This document shows, in pieces, positions 7,834 to 15,896 of a stretch of 28,897 nt of DNA. A program made the position numbers and the translations under genes. Under the pieces are notes generated by a model, which was not told the DNA's origin, ran no database searches, and saw only the letters and a program-made list of their open reading frames with translations. The DNA lies in NCBI GenBank assembly GCA_023457325.1, contig JAEWLX010000076.1:1-28897 (forward strand), given 5' to 3'. Origin of the DNA: Bacillota bacterium. Lineage in GTDB: Bacteria > Bacillota_I > Bacilli_A > RFN20 > CAG-826. Position 1 is the first letter of the stretch, and each line of letters begins with the position of its first letter.

Positions 7834-8244
7834 ATGAGCACAATCAACTCCCGTAATCAAAATCAAATTATAGCCATGTCTTGTCTTTATGACTTTTTAA
7901 CAAGGGCCGAGATGAATTTGGAAATTGATATTAAAGAACTTCTTGAACGCGTCTGCGATGAGCCATTCGAGGATATTGATACTTTTATATCCGAAGTAGT
8001 TATAAAAGCGATAAAAAATCACGAGGAAATTATTTCTGCATTGCAGGTAAATATGAAAAAGTGGAAATTTTCTCGTCTTAATCGCCTCGCTCAAGCAATC
8101 TTGCTCTTGTCAGTGTCCCACTATAAATATGTCGGCGATGTTGAACGCGGTATTGTCATCGATATTGCTATTCGCCTTGCGAAAAGGTTTTTAGATCGCG
8201 ACGATTATAAATTTATTAATGGCGTTCTTGAAAACACCTTATGA
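7834..8244 (+). CDS. nusB: Transcription antitermination factor NusB
   Basis: 136-aa all-helical RNA-binding protein of the NusB family; it joins NusE (S10) on boxA RNA in rRNA antitermination. The most telling part is the C-terminus, IDIAIRLAKRFLDRDDYKFINGVLENTL, which matches the family's E-A-V-E-L-AK-F-....YKFVNGVLD helix pair; the middle shows the SRLNRLAQAILLLSV segment. The ATG at 7834 is chosen because AAGGAA (7821-7826) lies 7 bases upstream; a TTG at 7804 in the same frame would add ten residues with no ribosome site. The stop overlaps the xseA start as ATGA, showing translational coupling. Place between yqhY and xseA is the usual Bacillus-like order, though folD, found between nusB and xseA in B. 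subtilis, is missing. Confidence 0.92.
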   Translation: MSTINSRNQNQIIAMSCLYDFLTRAEMNLEIDIKELLERVCDEPFEDIDTFISEVVIKAIKNHEEIISALQVNMKKWKFSRLNRLAQAILLLSVSHYKYVGDVERGIVIDIAIRLAKRFLDRDDYKFINGVLENTL

Positions 8245-9455
8245 AAGCTGGAGAGTTTTATACTGTAACGAGTCTTAATCGTCACATTAAAGAAATTATG
8301 GATGGCGAAGTTTCATTACGCTTTGTTCGATTAAAAGGCGAAATATCCAACTTAAAGAAATACCCAAGCGGACATTTTTACTTCACTTTGAAAGATGAAA
8401 GTAGTGTCATTTCGGGGGTGATGTTTGCTAATGATGCTTCGCATATTAATTTCGACATTAAAGACGGAGATGAGGTTTTAGCCTATGGATCTGTTGGTGT
8501 CTATCCTCAAAGAGGAAGTTATCAAATCTATGTTAATGAAATCGAACTTTTCGGGCAAGGAGCGATTCTTGTCGAGCTCGAGAAACTTAAACAGAAACTT
8601 AATAATGAGGGTCTTTTTGACGAAAGCAGGAAAAGAGAGATTCCATCATATCCAACAGCTATCGGAATAATTTCGGCTTCAGGAAGTGCAGCCATCGAAG
8701 ATATGATTAAAAACATTCATCGCCGTTATCCAATAACTAAAATCTATTTTTTCCCAAGTTTAGTTCAAGGACGTGAAGCTCCAAAGGATTTACTGAGGGC
8801 CTTTAATTTAGCCAACACTTATCCTTTATCAACTTTGATAATTGGTCGTGGCGGTGGAGCGAGTGAGGATCTCAACGCCTTTAATGACGAAAATCTTGTT
8901 CGGGCTTTGGCTAATAGCAAAGCCCCGATTATATCGGCTATAGGTCATGAAATTGATTTTACACTCGTCGATTACGTTGCCGATAAACGTGTGTCAACCC
9001 CGACTGGTGCCGCTGAATTAGCCACGCCAGATAAACGAGAAATATACGAGACCCTAAACATATGTTTAGAACGTATGATAATGTCCATTCAAAATAAATT
9101 AGGTGCTCTAAAAGATCGCCTCACCCTTCTATCGCAAAGATCTTTTTTCGTAGATCCCCAAAGTATATATGAAAACAGTGCTCGAGATGTAAAGGAAATG
9201 CGTGTTCGTTTGAGTAATGCAATGCAAAATAGTTACGACCTTACCATGCGCGAAGTAAAATCATATCGCCAAAGACTTGAAGCTTTGTCACCCTATGGTG
9301 TTTTGAAAAGAGGATATTCAATCATGACTGACGTTGAAGGTCGGATTATTGACTCAATCAACAAAGTTGAACCTAATCAAAGAGTTATCACAGCCGTAAA
9401 TGATGGTATAATCGAATCGGTAATTGCAAGCAAGGAGAAAAAAAGCAATGGCTAA
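8241..9455 (+). CDS. xseA: Exodeoxyribonuclease VII large subunit
   Basis: Catalytic subunit of exonuclease VII, which degrades single-stranded DNA from both ends together with XseB. 404 aa, somewhat shorter than the roughly 450 of B. subtilis and E. coli, with the shortening in the helical C-terminal region. Visible: an N-terminal OB-fold (residues 8-105, LKGEISNLKKYPSGHFYFTLKD), GIISASGSAAIEDM (142-155), the glycine-rich GRGGGASEDLNAFND (202-216), and the active-site stretch SAIGHEIDFTLVDYVADKR followed by STPTGAAEL (232-260). The C-terminal part is helical, as expected for the arm that holds XseB subunits, and ends with the family's LKRGYSIM segment. The ATG overlaps the nusB stop by four bases and the 3' end overlaps xseB by eight. 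Confidence 0.95.
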   Translation: MKAGEFYTVTSLNRHIKEIMDGEVSLRFVRLKGEISNLKKYPSGHFYFTLKDESSVISGVMFANDASHINFDIKDGDEVLAYGSVGVYPQRGSYQIYVNEIELFGQGAILVELEKLKQKLNNEGLFDESRKREIPSYPTAIGIISASGSAAIEDMIKNIHRRYPITKIYFFPSLVQGREAPKDLLRAFNLANTYPLSTLIIGRGGGASEDLNAFNDENLVRALANSKAPIISAIGHEIDFTLVDYVADKRVSTPTGAAELATPDKREIYETLNICLERMIMSIQNKLGALKDRLTLLSQRSFFVDPQSIYENSARDVKEMRVRLSNAMQNSYDLTMREVKSYRQRLEALSPYGVLKRGYSIMTDVEGRIIDSINKVEPNQRVITAVNDGIIESVIASKEKKSNG

Positions 9456-9645
9456 AGAAAATGAAATCAATTTTGAAAAGATGTTGGCTCGTTTAGAAGA
9501 AATAGTTTCGACAATCGAAAGTAAAACTTTACCATTGGAACAAAGCATCGAGCTTTACCAAGAGGGCAAGAACATTATTAAAAAACTCGAAAGCACGCTT
9601 AAAGAAGCAGAAGCAAAAATAGCGGATATATTAAAGGTTGAATAA
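9448..9645 (+). CDS. xseB: Exodeoxyribonuclease VII small subunit
   Basis: 65-aa helical protein that packs on the XseA arm. The family pattern is clear: INFEKMLARLEEIVSTIES, then the conserved LPLEQSIELYQEGKNIIKK and a final helix rich in Glu and Lys. The ATG at 9448 is chosen over a TTG at 9424 because AAGGAG (9432-9437) lies 10 bases before it and the product then starts like other XseB proteins. It overlaps xseA by eight bases. In B. subtilis ispA follows xseB; here the next gene is dxs. Confidence 0.93.
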   Translation: MAKENEINFEKMLARLEEIVSTIESKTLPLEQSIELYQEGKNIIKKLESTLKEAEAKIADILKVE

Positions 9646-9666
9646 ATTCAAAAATGTTATTATAGT
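9638..9666 (+). promoter_or_regulatory. Possible dxs promoter
   Basis: TTGAAT (9638-9643), a 17-base spacer and TATAGT (9661-9666). The -35 overlaps the xseB stop. The predicted start near 9673 would leave a leader of about 19 bases with no Shine-Dalgarno sequence. A second -10-like box, TTAAAT at 9680-9685, lies exactly 6 bases before the ATG and would instead give a leaderless message. Confidence 0.5.
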
Positions 9667-9691
9667 ATTTATTTAGTATTTAAATAGTAAT

Positions 9692-11566
9692 ATGAAAAAA
9701 GACAAAACACCTAGAATAATTGAACTTAAGGACATAAAAAGCCCTGAGTTTTTAAATGATCTTAAATATGCTGAATTAGATATTCTCGCTAATAAGATTC
9801 GGCAAGAGATCATCGCAAAGACAAGTCAATATGGTGGCCACTTGTCAAGTAACCTCGGTGTGGTGGAAATTACGATTGCTCTTCATCGCATGTTTAATTT
9901 TAAACATGATAAACTAATATTTGATGTCGGTCACCAATCATATACGCATAAAATTCTCACAGGTCGTTCTTTAGAATATTTACGAAATCGCAATGGCGTA
10001 TCTGGTTTTCAAAAGATTTGTGAATCATATTATGATTGTTTTGAAGCTGGTCATAGTTCGACCTCTTTGAGCGCGGCACAAGGTTTCGCCCTTAATCGTG
10101 ATGCCAAAGGTGAAAAATATGATGTCGTAGCCGTGATTGGCGACGCTTCTGTTGTTAACGGACTTGCTTTTGAAGCTTTAAATAACATCTCGCACAACAA
10201 AAATAAGGTTATTATCATTTTAAATGATAACGAAATGTCGATATCGCGACCAACGGGTGGCATGGGCAAGTTTTTCTCAAAAATTTCGACAGCCTCTAGT
10301 TACAATCGCCTGAAGTCATCGTACAAGCGGTTTATGTTTAAAACGCGCTTTGGTCACGGTATATACAATTTTACCTCACGAGTTAAAAACGCTATCAAGC
10401 AAAAGCTTGTTCCAACGACATACTTTGATAATATGGGCTTTCAATATATTGGATGTATTGATGGACACAATATTAAAGCCCTTGAAAAAGCTATTGTTCG
10501 CGCTAAAAGAACGCCGAGATCGGTCGTTTTACATGTTTCAACAATTAAAGGTAAAGGCTACAAATATGCCGAAAACGACACAACTGGTTATTGGCACGGC
10601 GTGACTCCATTTGAAATCGAAACAGGCAAACCCAAAAATTTGCACCCTGAATCATTATCCTGGTCTCATTTATATAGCAACTTATTAGCGGAACTAATGG
10701 CCAAACGTAATGACATAGTCATTATATCGCCAGCAACCGTCAAAGGAAGCGGTCTTGAAGATTTGTTTGCTTCTTATCCATCACGAACGTTTGACGTCGG
10801 CATTGCCGAAGGTCATGCTGTGACATTAGCGAGTGGCTTAGCTGTTGCGGGAACGCACCCAATTGTCTCGATATATTCGACTTTCTTACAAAGAGCATTT
10901 GATCAAATTATTCATGATATTGCGAGAATGAATCTCAATGTTACCTTTTTGATTGACCGCTCGGGATTAGTTGGTCTCGATGGCGAAACACATCAAGGCA
11001 TCTATGATGAGTCGTTTTTACTTAATACACCTAACACGGTTGTAACAATGCCCTCAAGCGATGAAGAAGCTAAATACCTTCTTAATGAATCACTTAATAA
11101 TCATGGGCCTTTCTTTATTCGTTATCCGCGTGACTTATTAAAAAAGAACCATCTTATTAAAGATGCATCCCATCAATTCGGCAAATGGATTATCGAAAGT
11201 GAAGCTACAGATAAAAAAGTTGCTGTCATCGCTGTGGGCCAATTACTGAGATCGCTTAAAGAATTAATAATGGCTGATAATTTAGATATCACTTTAGTGA
11301 ACGCTATTTACTTGAAACCTCATGATCAGAGTGTGTTAGCAAAATTAAGCGCATATGAAACGATTGTTATCTATGATGCTTATGCGACAGAATTTGGCTT
11401 TGCTGCCTATTTGAAAGCAAAGCTTTGTGATTTATCTTATCGTGGAAAAATTGTAACGTTTGCTGTCTCAGACACATTTGTGTCACAAGCCAAAATATCC
11501 GAACAACTCGAACAATTTGGTTTGTTGCCAAGTCAAGTTCTTGAACAAATTAAAAAGCTTAAATAA
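9692..11566 (+). CDS. dxs: 1-deoxy-D-xylulose-5-phosphate synthase
   Basis: First enzyme of the MEP isoprenoid pathway: joins pyruvate and glyceraldehyde 3-phosphate using thiamine diphosphate. 624 aa, normal length. Visible: GGHLSSNLGVVE (residues 48-59), FDVGHQSYTHKILTGR (77-92), the cofactor/metal site at 150-180 ending NDNEMSIS, TIKGKGYKYAE, and in the second half RTFDVGIAEGHAVTLASGLA and DRSGLVGLDGETHQG, which separate DXS from transketolase. Odd: the ThDP motif normally GDGALTGG reads GDASVVNG (150-157), so the third residue is Ala rather than Gly; the metal-binding Asp and Asn are kept. No Shine-Dalgarno sequence precedes the ATG. It follows xseB as in B. subtilis but without ispA, and ends at a strong terminator. 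ispG, another MEP gene, lies near the right end of this window. Confidence 0.95.
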   Translation: MKKDKTPRIIELKDIKSPEFLNDLKYAELDILANKIRQEIIAKTSQYGGHLSSNLGVVEITIALHRMFNFKHDKLIFDVGHQSYTHKILTGRSLEYLRNRNGVSGFQKICESYYDCFEAGHSSTSLSAAQGFALNRDAKGEKYDVVAVIGDASVVNGLAFEALNNISHNKNKVIIILNDNEMSISRPTGGMGKFFSKISTASSYNRLKSSYKRFMFKTRFGHGIYNFTSRVKNAIKQKLVPTTYFDNMGFQYIGCIDGHNIKALEKAIVRAKRTPRSVVLHVSTIKGKGYKYAENDTTGYWHGVTPFEIETGKPKNLHPESLSWSHLYSNLLAELMAKRNDIVIISPATVKGSGLEDLFASYPSRTFDVGIAEGHAVTLASGLAVAGTHPIVSIYSTFLQRAFDQIIHDIARMNLNVTFLIDRSGLVGLDGETHQGIYDESFLLNTPNTVVTMPSSDEEAKYLLNESLNNHGPFFIRYPRDLLKKNHLIKDASHQFGKWIIESEATDKKVAVIAVGQLLRSLKELIMADNLDITLVNAIYLKPHDQSVLAKLSAYETIVIYDAYATEFGFAAYLKAKLCDLSYRGKIVTFAVSDTFVSQAKISEQLEQFGLLPSQVLEQIKKLK

Positions 11567-11577
11567 AAATTAAGAGG

Positions 11578-11614
11578 GACTGGTTAACATAATATTGTCA
11601 GCCGGTCTTTTTTT
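11578..11614 (+). terminator. Rho-independent terminator after dxs
   Basis: Stem GACTGGTT (11578-11585) pairs with AGCCGGTC (11600-11607) with two G-U pairs and a 14-base loop, followed by seven T. It begins 12 bases after the dxs stop. The loop and right arm also contain promoter elements for dinB (see 11595-11623). Confidence 0.75.
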
Positions 11615-11623
11615 ATTTATAAT
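11595..11623 (+). promoter_or_regulatory. dinB promoter inside the dxs terminator
   Basis: TTGTCA (11595-11600), a 17-base spacer, and TATAAT (11618-11623). The -35 covers the loop and first base of the right stem of the dxs terminator; the spacer holds the rest of the stem and the U-run. Transcription would start about 11630, at the ATG of dinB (11631), implying a leaderless message. Confidence 0.75.
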
Positions 11624-11630
11624 AAGATTA

Positions 11631-12833
11631 ATGAGTAAGATTATCGTTCACATTGATTTAAATGCTTTCTTTGCCACCGCTGAAGAAATTCGCAATCCTT
11701 CTTTAGTCGACAAGCCAGTAATAATCGGCGGAGATGGTCGCAAAGGCATTGTTTCGACAGCCTCATATCCGGCGCGCAAATTTGGTATCCGTTCGGGAAT
11801 GCCGACATTCCAGGCAAAGAGACTATGCCCTCAGGTTATTATTCTTCCTGTCGATTTTCGCTATTACGGATTGTTATCACGCGAGTTTTTCGCTTTTGTT
11901 CGCAAATATAGTAAAAAAGTCGAAAAAGCCTCGGTTGATGAATGTTATGTTGACATGACTGAAACATTAAAAGGAGTGGCGGATGTTCATGCTTATTTAG
12001 TGGAAATGCAAAATTTACTACTTAAGAAAACGGGATTAAAATGTTCAATCGGTGTCGGACCAACAAAATTCTTAGCCAAAATGGCTTCTGATATGAAAAA
12101 GCCGATGGGGCTGACCATTTTAAGAAGAAGAGATATCCCTAAGCTCCTTTACCCATTGCCAATTCGCGATTTTTACGGAATTGGGCGAAAGACCTCACCA
12201 AAGCTTGAAGCGGCGGGTATTAAAACGATTGGCGATTTAGCCAAACGAATAAACGCCGATGATTCTGATTTGCACTTGATCCTTGGAAAATTCTTTTTCG
12301 TCATTAAAGATTGGGTAAACGGTTATGGAAACGACGAACTTGACTTAGAACCATGGGATCCAAAATCGATCGGTAATAGTTCAACTTTTATGCACGACAC
12401 TAATGATTTTAGCGAAATTAAGGAAATGATTGCTTCACTAGCTAAAGAAGTTAGCGAAAGAGCGCAGGCAGAGCGCAAAAAAGGTTCAACCGTCCAAATT
12501 GTTATCAAAGATACAGAATTTAAGACCATTAACCGCTCAATGACTTTTGAACAACCCACGAATGAATATGAAGTTATTTTTGATAAAGCCTTAACCTTGT
12601 TAGAACGACATTACAAAGGCCAATTAATTCGCCTCGTCGGTGTTACCTTACAAAATCTAATTGATCCTCGCGATCTTGTTATTCAGATGTCGCTATTTGA
12701 TTATCGAAAACACGAGGAAGAAAGCACGACTAAATTATTGATTAACGAGTTGAATCGGAAACTCAAAAAACCAATGCTTATCCGGGCTAGCGAAATTGAT
12801 ACAGAGAATAAAGGAGACAAAAATGAAGATTGA
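11631..12833 (+). CDS. dinB: DNA polymerase IV (Y-family)
   Basis: Error-prone translesion polymerase, 400 aa. The start at 11631 (MSKIIVHIDLNAFF) fits other DinB proteins; the frame is open for 12 residues further upstream but that region is the dxs terminator. Catalytic residues: Asp9 in HIDLNAFF, and Asp103-Glu104 in SVDECYVD; the aromatic pair Phe13-Phe14 holds the steric gate. Also visible: KGIVSTASYPARKFGIRSGMP (fingers), CSIGVGPTKFLAKMASDMKKP (palm), the helix-hairpin-helix region at FYGIGRKTSPKLEAAGIKTIGDLA, and the little-finger domain. Near the C-terminus QMSLFD is a good match to the sliding-clamp-binding motif. No Shine-Dalgarno sequence is present. The last 11 bases overlap xerD. 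Confidence 0.95.
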   Translation: MSKIIVHIDLNAFFATAEEIRNPSLVDKPVIIGGDGRKGIVSTASYPARKFGIRSGMPTFQAKRLCPQVIILPVDFRYYGLLSREFFAFVRKYSKKVEKASVDECYVDMTETLKGVADVHAYLVEMQNLLLKKTGLKCSIGVGPTKFLAKMASDMKKPMGLTILRRRDIPKLLYPLPIRDFYGIGRKTSPKLEAAGIKTIGDLAKRINADDSDLHLILGKFFFVIKDWVNGYGNDELDLEPWDPKSIGNSSTFMHDTNDFSEIKEMIASLAKEVSERAQAERKKGSTVQIVIKDTEFKTINRSMTFEQPTNEYEVIFDKALTLLERHYKGQLIRLVGVTLQNLIDPRDLVIQMSLFDYRKHEEESTTKLLINELNRKLKKPMLIRASEIDTENKGDKNED

Positions 12834-13704
12834 TGATGCGATTGATTTGTTTTTCCAGTACTTAACTGTCGAAAAAGGCGTTCAAAAACAAACCATCAAT
12901 GCTTATGCAAATGATTTAAAACAATTTTTTCAAGTATTCAAAAGCAAGAACACAACCGATGATTTATTAGTTAGTGATTTAACCGACTTCATAAAGATAC
13001 AAAGTAAATTGAAGCGGGCCAACGCGACAATACTAAGACGTCTATCCTCGACTAAACATTTTTATCGCTTTCTAGAAAAAGAGAAAATTCTCGGTGACTC
13101 TGTACCAAAAATAGATTCCCCGAGGGCGATAAAGAAACTTCCTGTTTCCCTAAGTGTCGAAGAAGTAGAAGCCCTTCTTGAAGCTCCTGATTTAGAAAAA
13201 AATGAAGGCGTACGTGACCGAGCCATGCTTGAGGTTATGTATTCCTCAGGACTTCGCGTTAGTGAACTAATCAAACTTGAACGCGGACAAATCAACTTTG
13301 TTCATGGTGTTGTTACCATTTATGGTAAAGGAAATAAGGAACGCCGTGTCCCGATTGGAGAGTTCGCTCTTGAATATCTCGTCAAATATATTGAGGAAGC
13401 GCGTATTAAGAATGTCGGCAAGAATTCAAAATACGTTTTCCTGAATCGCTATGGCGAAGTGTTGTCACGCCAGTATTTTTTCAAACAAGTTAAAAAGTAT
13501 GCGGCCTATGCGGGAATTAAAGAAGAAGTCTCGCCTCACACCTTAAGACATAGCTTTGCGACGCATATGCTAGATAATGGCGCCGAACTAAGAGCGGTTC
13601 AAGAAATGCTTGGTCATTCAAATATCGCCACGACGCAAATATACACTCATGTCTCAAGTAAGCGCATTCTCAGTGCTTATGATTTGTATGCTAAACGCAA
13701 ATAA
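12823..13704 (+). CDS. xerD: Tyrosine recombinase XerD-like
   Basis: Site-specific tyrosine recombinase of 293 aa; XerC/XerD enzymes resolve chromosome dimers at dif. The ATG at 12823 has AAGGAG (12811-12816) six bases before it; a TTG at 12796 in frame lacks a site. The N-terminal SAM-like DNA-binding domain covers residues 1-100 and the catalytic domain 105-290, with the complete set of active-site residues: Arg145 (SSGLRVSEL), Lys169 (YGKGNKERRVP), His239 and Arg242 (HTLRHSFATHML), His265 (LGHSNIATT) and Tyr274 (IYTHV). It overlaps dinB and precedes deoB, an order like the xerD (ripX)-deoB pair of B. subtilis, which favours XerD over XerC or a phage integrase. No attachment-site duplication is seen. 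Confidence 0.92.
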   Translation: MKIDDAIDLFFQYLTVEKGVQKQTINAYANDLKQFFQVFKSKNTTDDLLVSDLTDFIKIQSKLKRANATILRRLSSTKHFYRFLEKEKILGDSVPKIDSPRAIKKLPVSLSVEEVEALLEAPDLEKNEGVRDRAMLEVMYSSGLRVSELIKLERGQINFVHGVVTIYGKGNKERRVPIGEFALEYLVKYIEEARIKNVGKNSKYVFLNRYGEVLSRQYFFKQVKKYAAYAGIKEEVSPHTLRHSFATHMLDNGAELRAVQEMLGHSNIATTQIYTHVSSKRILSAYDLYAKRK

Positions 13705-13712
13705 TATACAAT
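13684..13712 (+). promoter_or_regulatory. Possible deoB promoter
   Basis: TTGTAT (13684-13689), a 17-base spacer and TACAAT (13707-13712), overlapping the end of xerD. The leader of about 18 bases carries AAAGGAG before the deoB ATG. The -35 is weak, so deoB may equally be read from xerD. Confidence 0.4.
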
Positions 13713-13736
13713 CTTTATGTTAATAAAGGAGTTAAT

Positions 13737-14930
13737 ATGAACAAATATAAAAGATTATTCGTTATCGTCATCGATTCTGTTGGAATCGGTGAGATGCCGG
13801 ATGCCGAAAAATTCGGAGACAGAGGCGCTAATACTCTAGTGCATACCGCCCGCGAAGTTGGAGGTTTAAAAGTCCCAGTCATGAATTCACTTGGTCTTGG
13901 TGACTTGGCCCCGATTCTAGGAACGAGTATCGTCAATCATCCCCATTCTTACGCCCTTAGACTTCGCGAGACAAGCGCAGGCAAGGACACGATGACCGGC
14001 CACTGGGAAATGATGGGTATTAATACGACGACACCCTTTCAGACTTTTACTGATACGGGCTTTCCTCAATCTTTGATTGATGAGCTAGCCGAAAAAACAG
14101 GACACAAGATTATTGGCAACAAAGCCGCAAGCGGAACAGAAATTTTAGTGGAATTAGGCGAACAACAAATGCGCGAGAATTCACTAATCGTCTATACTTC
14201 GGCTGATAGCGTTCTGCAAATCGCTGCCCATGAAGAAGTTACCGGCGTAGAAGAACTTTATCGTTGCTGTGAAATCGCCCGCGAAATATGTATGAAGCCC
14301 GAATACTTTGTTGGTCGCGTCATCGCCCGCCCATTTATCGGTACGAATAAAAATAATTTTAAACGAACATCAAATCGTCATGATTTAGCCGTTTCGCCAA
14401 GTGGAATAACGACCCTTGATATCTTAAAAGATAACGGATACATGGTTAGTTCGATCGGCAAAATCAACGACATCTTTAATACGATGGGCGTTGTTAAAGC
14501 CCAGAAGACTGTTTCTAATCGCGACGGTATGAACAAAACAATCCAAGAAGCGAAGGCACATGACTTTGCTGGTTTATGTTATGTTAACTTAGTCGAATTT
14601 GATAGCGAATATGGCCATCGCCGCAATGCCGCGGGATATGCCAAAGCTCTTGAAGAATTCGATGTGCAACTTGGTGAACTATTAAAAGTTGTTCGTGATG
14701 ACGATTTGGTAATGGTTACTGCCGATCACGGCAATGACCCAACCCATCACGGAACTGATCATACAAGAGAAAAAGTGCCTCTTTTGATATATTCGAAAGC
14801 GATTAAGCAGGGGCGATACCTTGATGAAAGATCATCGTTTGCTGTTATTGGAGCCACTGTTTTAGAAAATTTCGGTCTTAAGAAAACGCCAAATCAAATT
14901 GGCGAACCAATTATGGAGATATTTGAATAA
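13737..14930 (+). CDS. deoB: Phosphopentomutase
   Basis: Interconverts ribose (or deoxyribose) 1-phosphate and 5-phosphate, linking nucleoside salvage to the pentose phosphate pathway. 397 aa, normal length. An alkaline-phosphatase-fold metalloenzyme: Asp13 in VIDSVGIGEMPDA, Thr85 in GKDTMTGHWEMMG (the metal-binding threonine that carries phosphate in the Bacillus enzyme), ASGTEI, SADSVLQIAAHEE, NLVEFDSEYGHRRN, and the metal ligands in TADHGNDPTHHGTDHTRE. Start set by AAAGGAG ahead of the ATG. The stop TAA overlaps the ATG of the next lipoprotein gene (TAATG), so the ABC transporter pair is translated with it, which may hint at a nucleoside- or sugar-related substrate, but this is only inference from position. 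Confidence 0.97.
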   Translation: MNKYKRLFVIVIDSVGIGEMPDAEKFGDRGANTLVHTAREVGGLKVPVMNSLGLGDLAPILGTSIVNHPHSYALRLRETSAGKDTMTGHWEMMGINTTTPFQTFTDTGFPQSLIDELAEKTGHKIIGNKAASGTEILVELGEQQMRENSLIVYTSADSVLQIAAHEEVTGVEELYRCCEIAREICMKPEYFVGRVIARPFIGTNKNNFKRTSNRHDLAVSPSGITTLDILKDNGYMVSSIGKINDIFNTMGVVKAQKTVSNRDGMNKTIQEAKAHDFAGLCYVNLVEFDSEYGHRRNAAGYAKALEEFDVQLGELLKVVRDDDLVMVTADHGNDPTHHGTDHTREKVPLLIYSKAIKQGRYLDERSSFAVIGATVLENFGLKKTPNQIGEPIMEIFE

Positions 14931-15883
14931 TGAAAATTAAAAGCATCATTTTGCCCCTTGTGGCATTAACCTTAAGCTCATGCGCTAACACGCCTGAAAA
15001 TATTACGATTCGCGCTATCTCGCCAGCTGGTGCACCAGCCTTAGCCTTTTACGATCAAGGCGATAACGATAATTTTGTGACAAACTCAGCCCCAAGCAAT
15101 GTTTTGGCGGAGTTTCAGACTAATTACTATAATGCTATTATCTTTGATTCGATTAATGCTTTAAAAAGCATTAAAAACAATAACTTAGATTTTAAACTAG
15201 CTAAAATAATTACGGGCGGTAATTTCTATCTAGTCAGCATTGACAAGGAAGAAGGACAAATGCCAACATCCGAAGACAAAGTTGTCTCATTTGGTGAAGG
15301 CCTTATTCCTGATTTAGTGTACGGTGAATTAAGCGAATATTGGGAAATTGACAATACTCCATATTATGTGCCAAGTGTTTCTGAAGCTTTGGGCGTCTTA
15401 AAAACTGGCAAGTTTTCCGGAGAAGATGTCGATTTTGTCTTTATCGCTCAACCAGCCCTTAATATCGCCATGAACGATCAAACAGCCACAACATATGGCA
15501 AAGTCAAAGTTGTTAAAAACATTCGTGCTGAATGGCAGGAAATGACCGGTCAGACCGCCATTCCCCAAGCTGGATTGTTCGTGAGAACAAGTCAGTATGA
15601 TTTGAATCCAGACGCTTTTGTTGATTACGTCGATGAAATGGTCGAGCGGATTGATGTCGCGATTGATAATCCCGCCCTTGCCAAAGAAGCTATGGATGCC
15701 TTTGGTGATGTTCAGGCTCAAGCGGCGAGATTTGGTTTTAACTCAAATATTATGTTAACCACTCAATCGAATGGAGCAAATGGTTTTGGCCTTGTTCGCG
15801 GTACTGAGTCGGTTGATGTTAATGAATTTTTAGAGACGCTCGGCTTAGATCAATTTGACGATTCTTATTTTCTTGATTTATAA
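14930..15883 (+). CDS. ABC transporter substrate-binding lipoprotein
   Basis: 317-aa secreted lipoprotein. Residues 1-17 are a lipoprotein signal peptide with lipobox LSSC and the modified Cys at position 18. The mature part looks like a two-lobed periplasmic-binding-type protein of the NMT1/SsuA-like group: ITIRAISPAGAPALAFYDQ at the start, an IIFDSINALK segment typical of the first lobe, and VPSVSEALGVLKTGK. It is followed by a TauC/SsuC-type permease, which supports the class. Substrates of this group include sulfonates, nitrate, thiamine precursors and others; nothing here identifies which. The ATG overlaps the deoB stop by one base, with GGAGAT upstream as ribosome site. Confidence 0.82.
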   Translation: MKIKSIILPLVALTLSSCANTPENITIRAISPAGAPALAFYDQGDNDNFVTNSAPSNVLAEFQTNYYNAIIFDSINALKSIKNNNLDFKLAKIITGGNFYLVSIDKEEGQMPTSEDKVVSFGEGLIPDLVYGELSEYWEIDNTPYYVPSVSEALGVLKTGKFSGEDVDFVFIAQPALNIAMNDQTATTYGKVKVVKNIRAEWQEMTGQTAIPQAGLFVRTSQYDLNPDAFVDYVDEMVERIDVAIDNPALAKEAMDAFGDVQAQAARFGFNSNIMLTTQSNGANGFGLVRGTESVDVNEFLETLGLDQFDDSYFLDL

Positions 15884-15884
15884 C

Positions 15885-15890
15885 TAAAAT
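15885..15890 (+). promoter_or_regulatory. Possible -10 box six bases before the ABC permease start
   Basis: TAAAAT, then AGAAAC, then the ATG at 15897. There is no Shine-Dalgarno sequence and no good -35. The same eleven bases ATAGAAACATG occur at the start of the CPCC gene at 16898 on the other strand, where the box is a perfect TATAAT. Confidence 0.35.
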
Positions 15891-15896
15891 AGAAAC

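Noticed and set aside
11595..11630. N-terminal extension of DinB (12 residues)
   Set aside because: The stretch is the dxs terminator and dinB promoter, and relatives start at the MSK-IIVHIDLNAFF region.
12823..13704. Integrase of a mobile element
   Set aside because: The gene overlaps dinB, precedes deoB as xerD does in Bacillus, and no attachment repeats, tRNA or phage genes are nearby.
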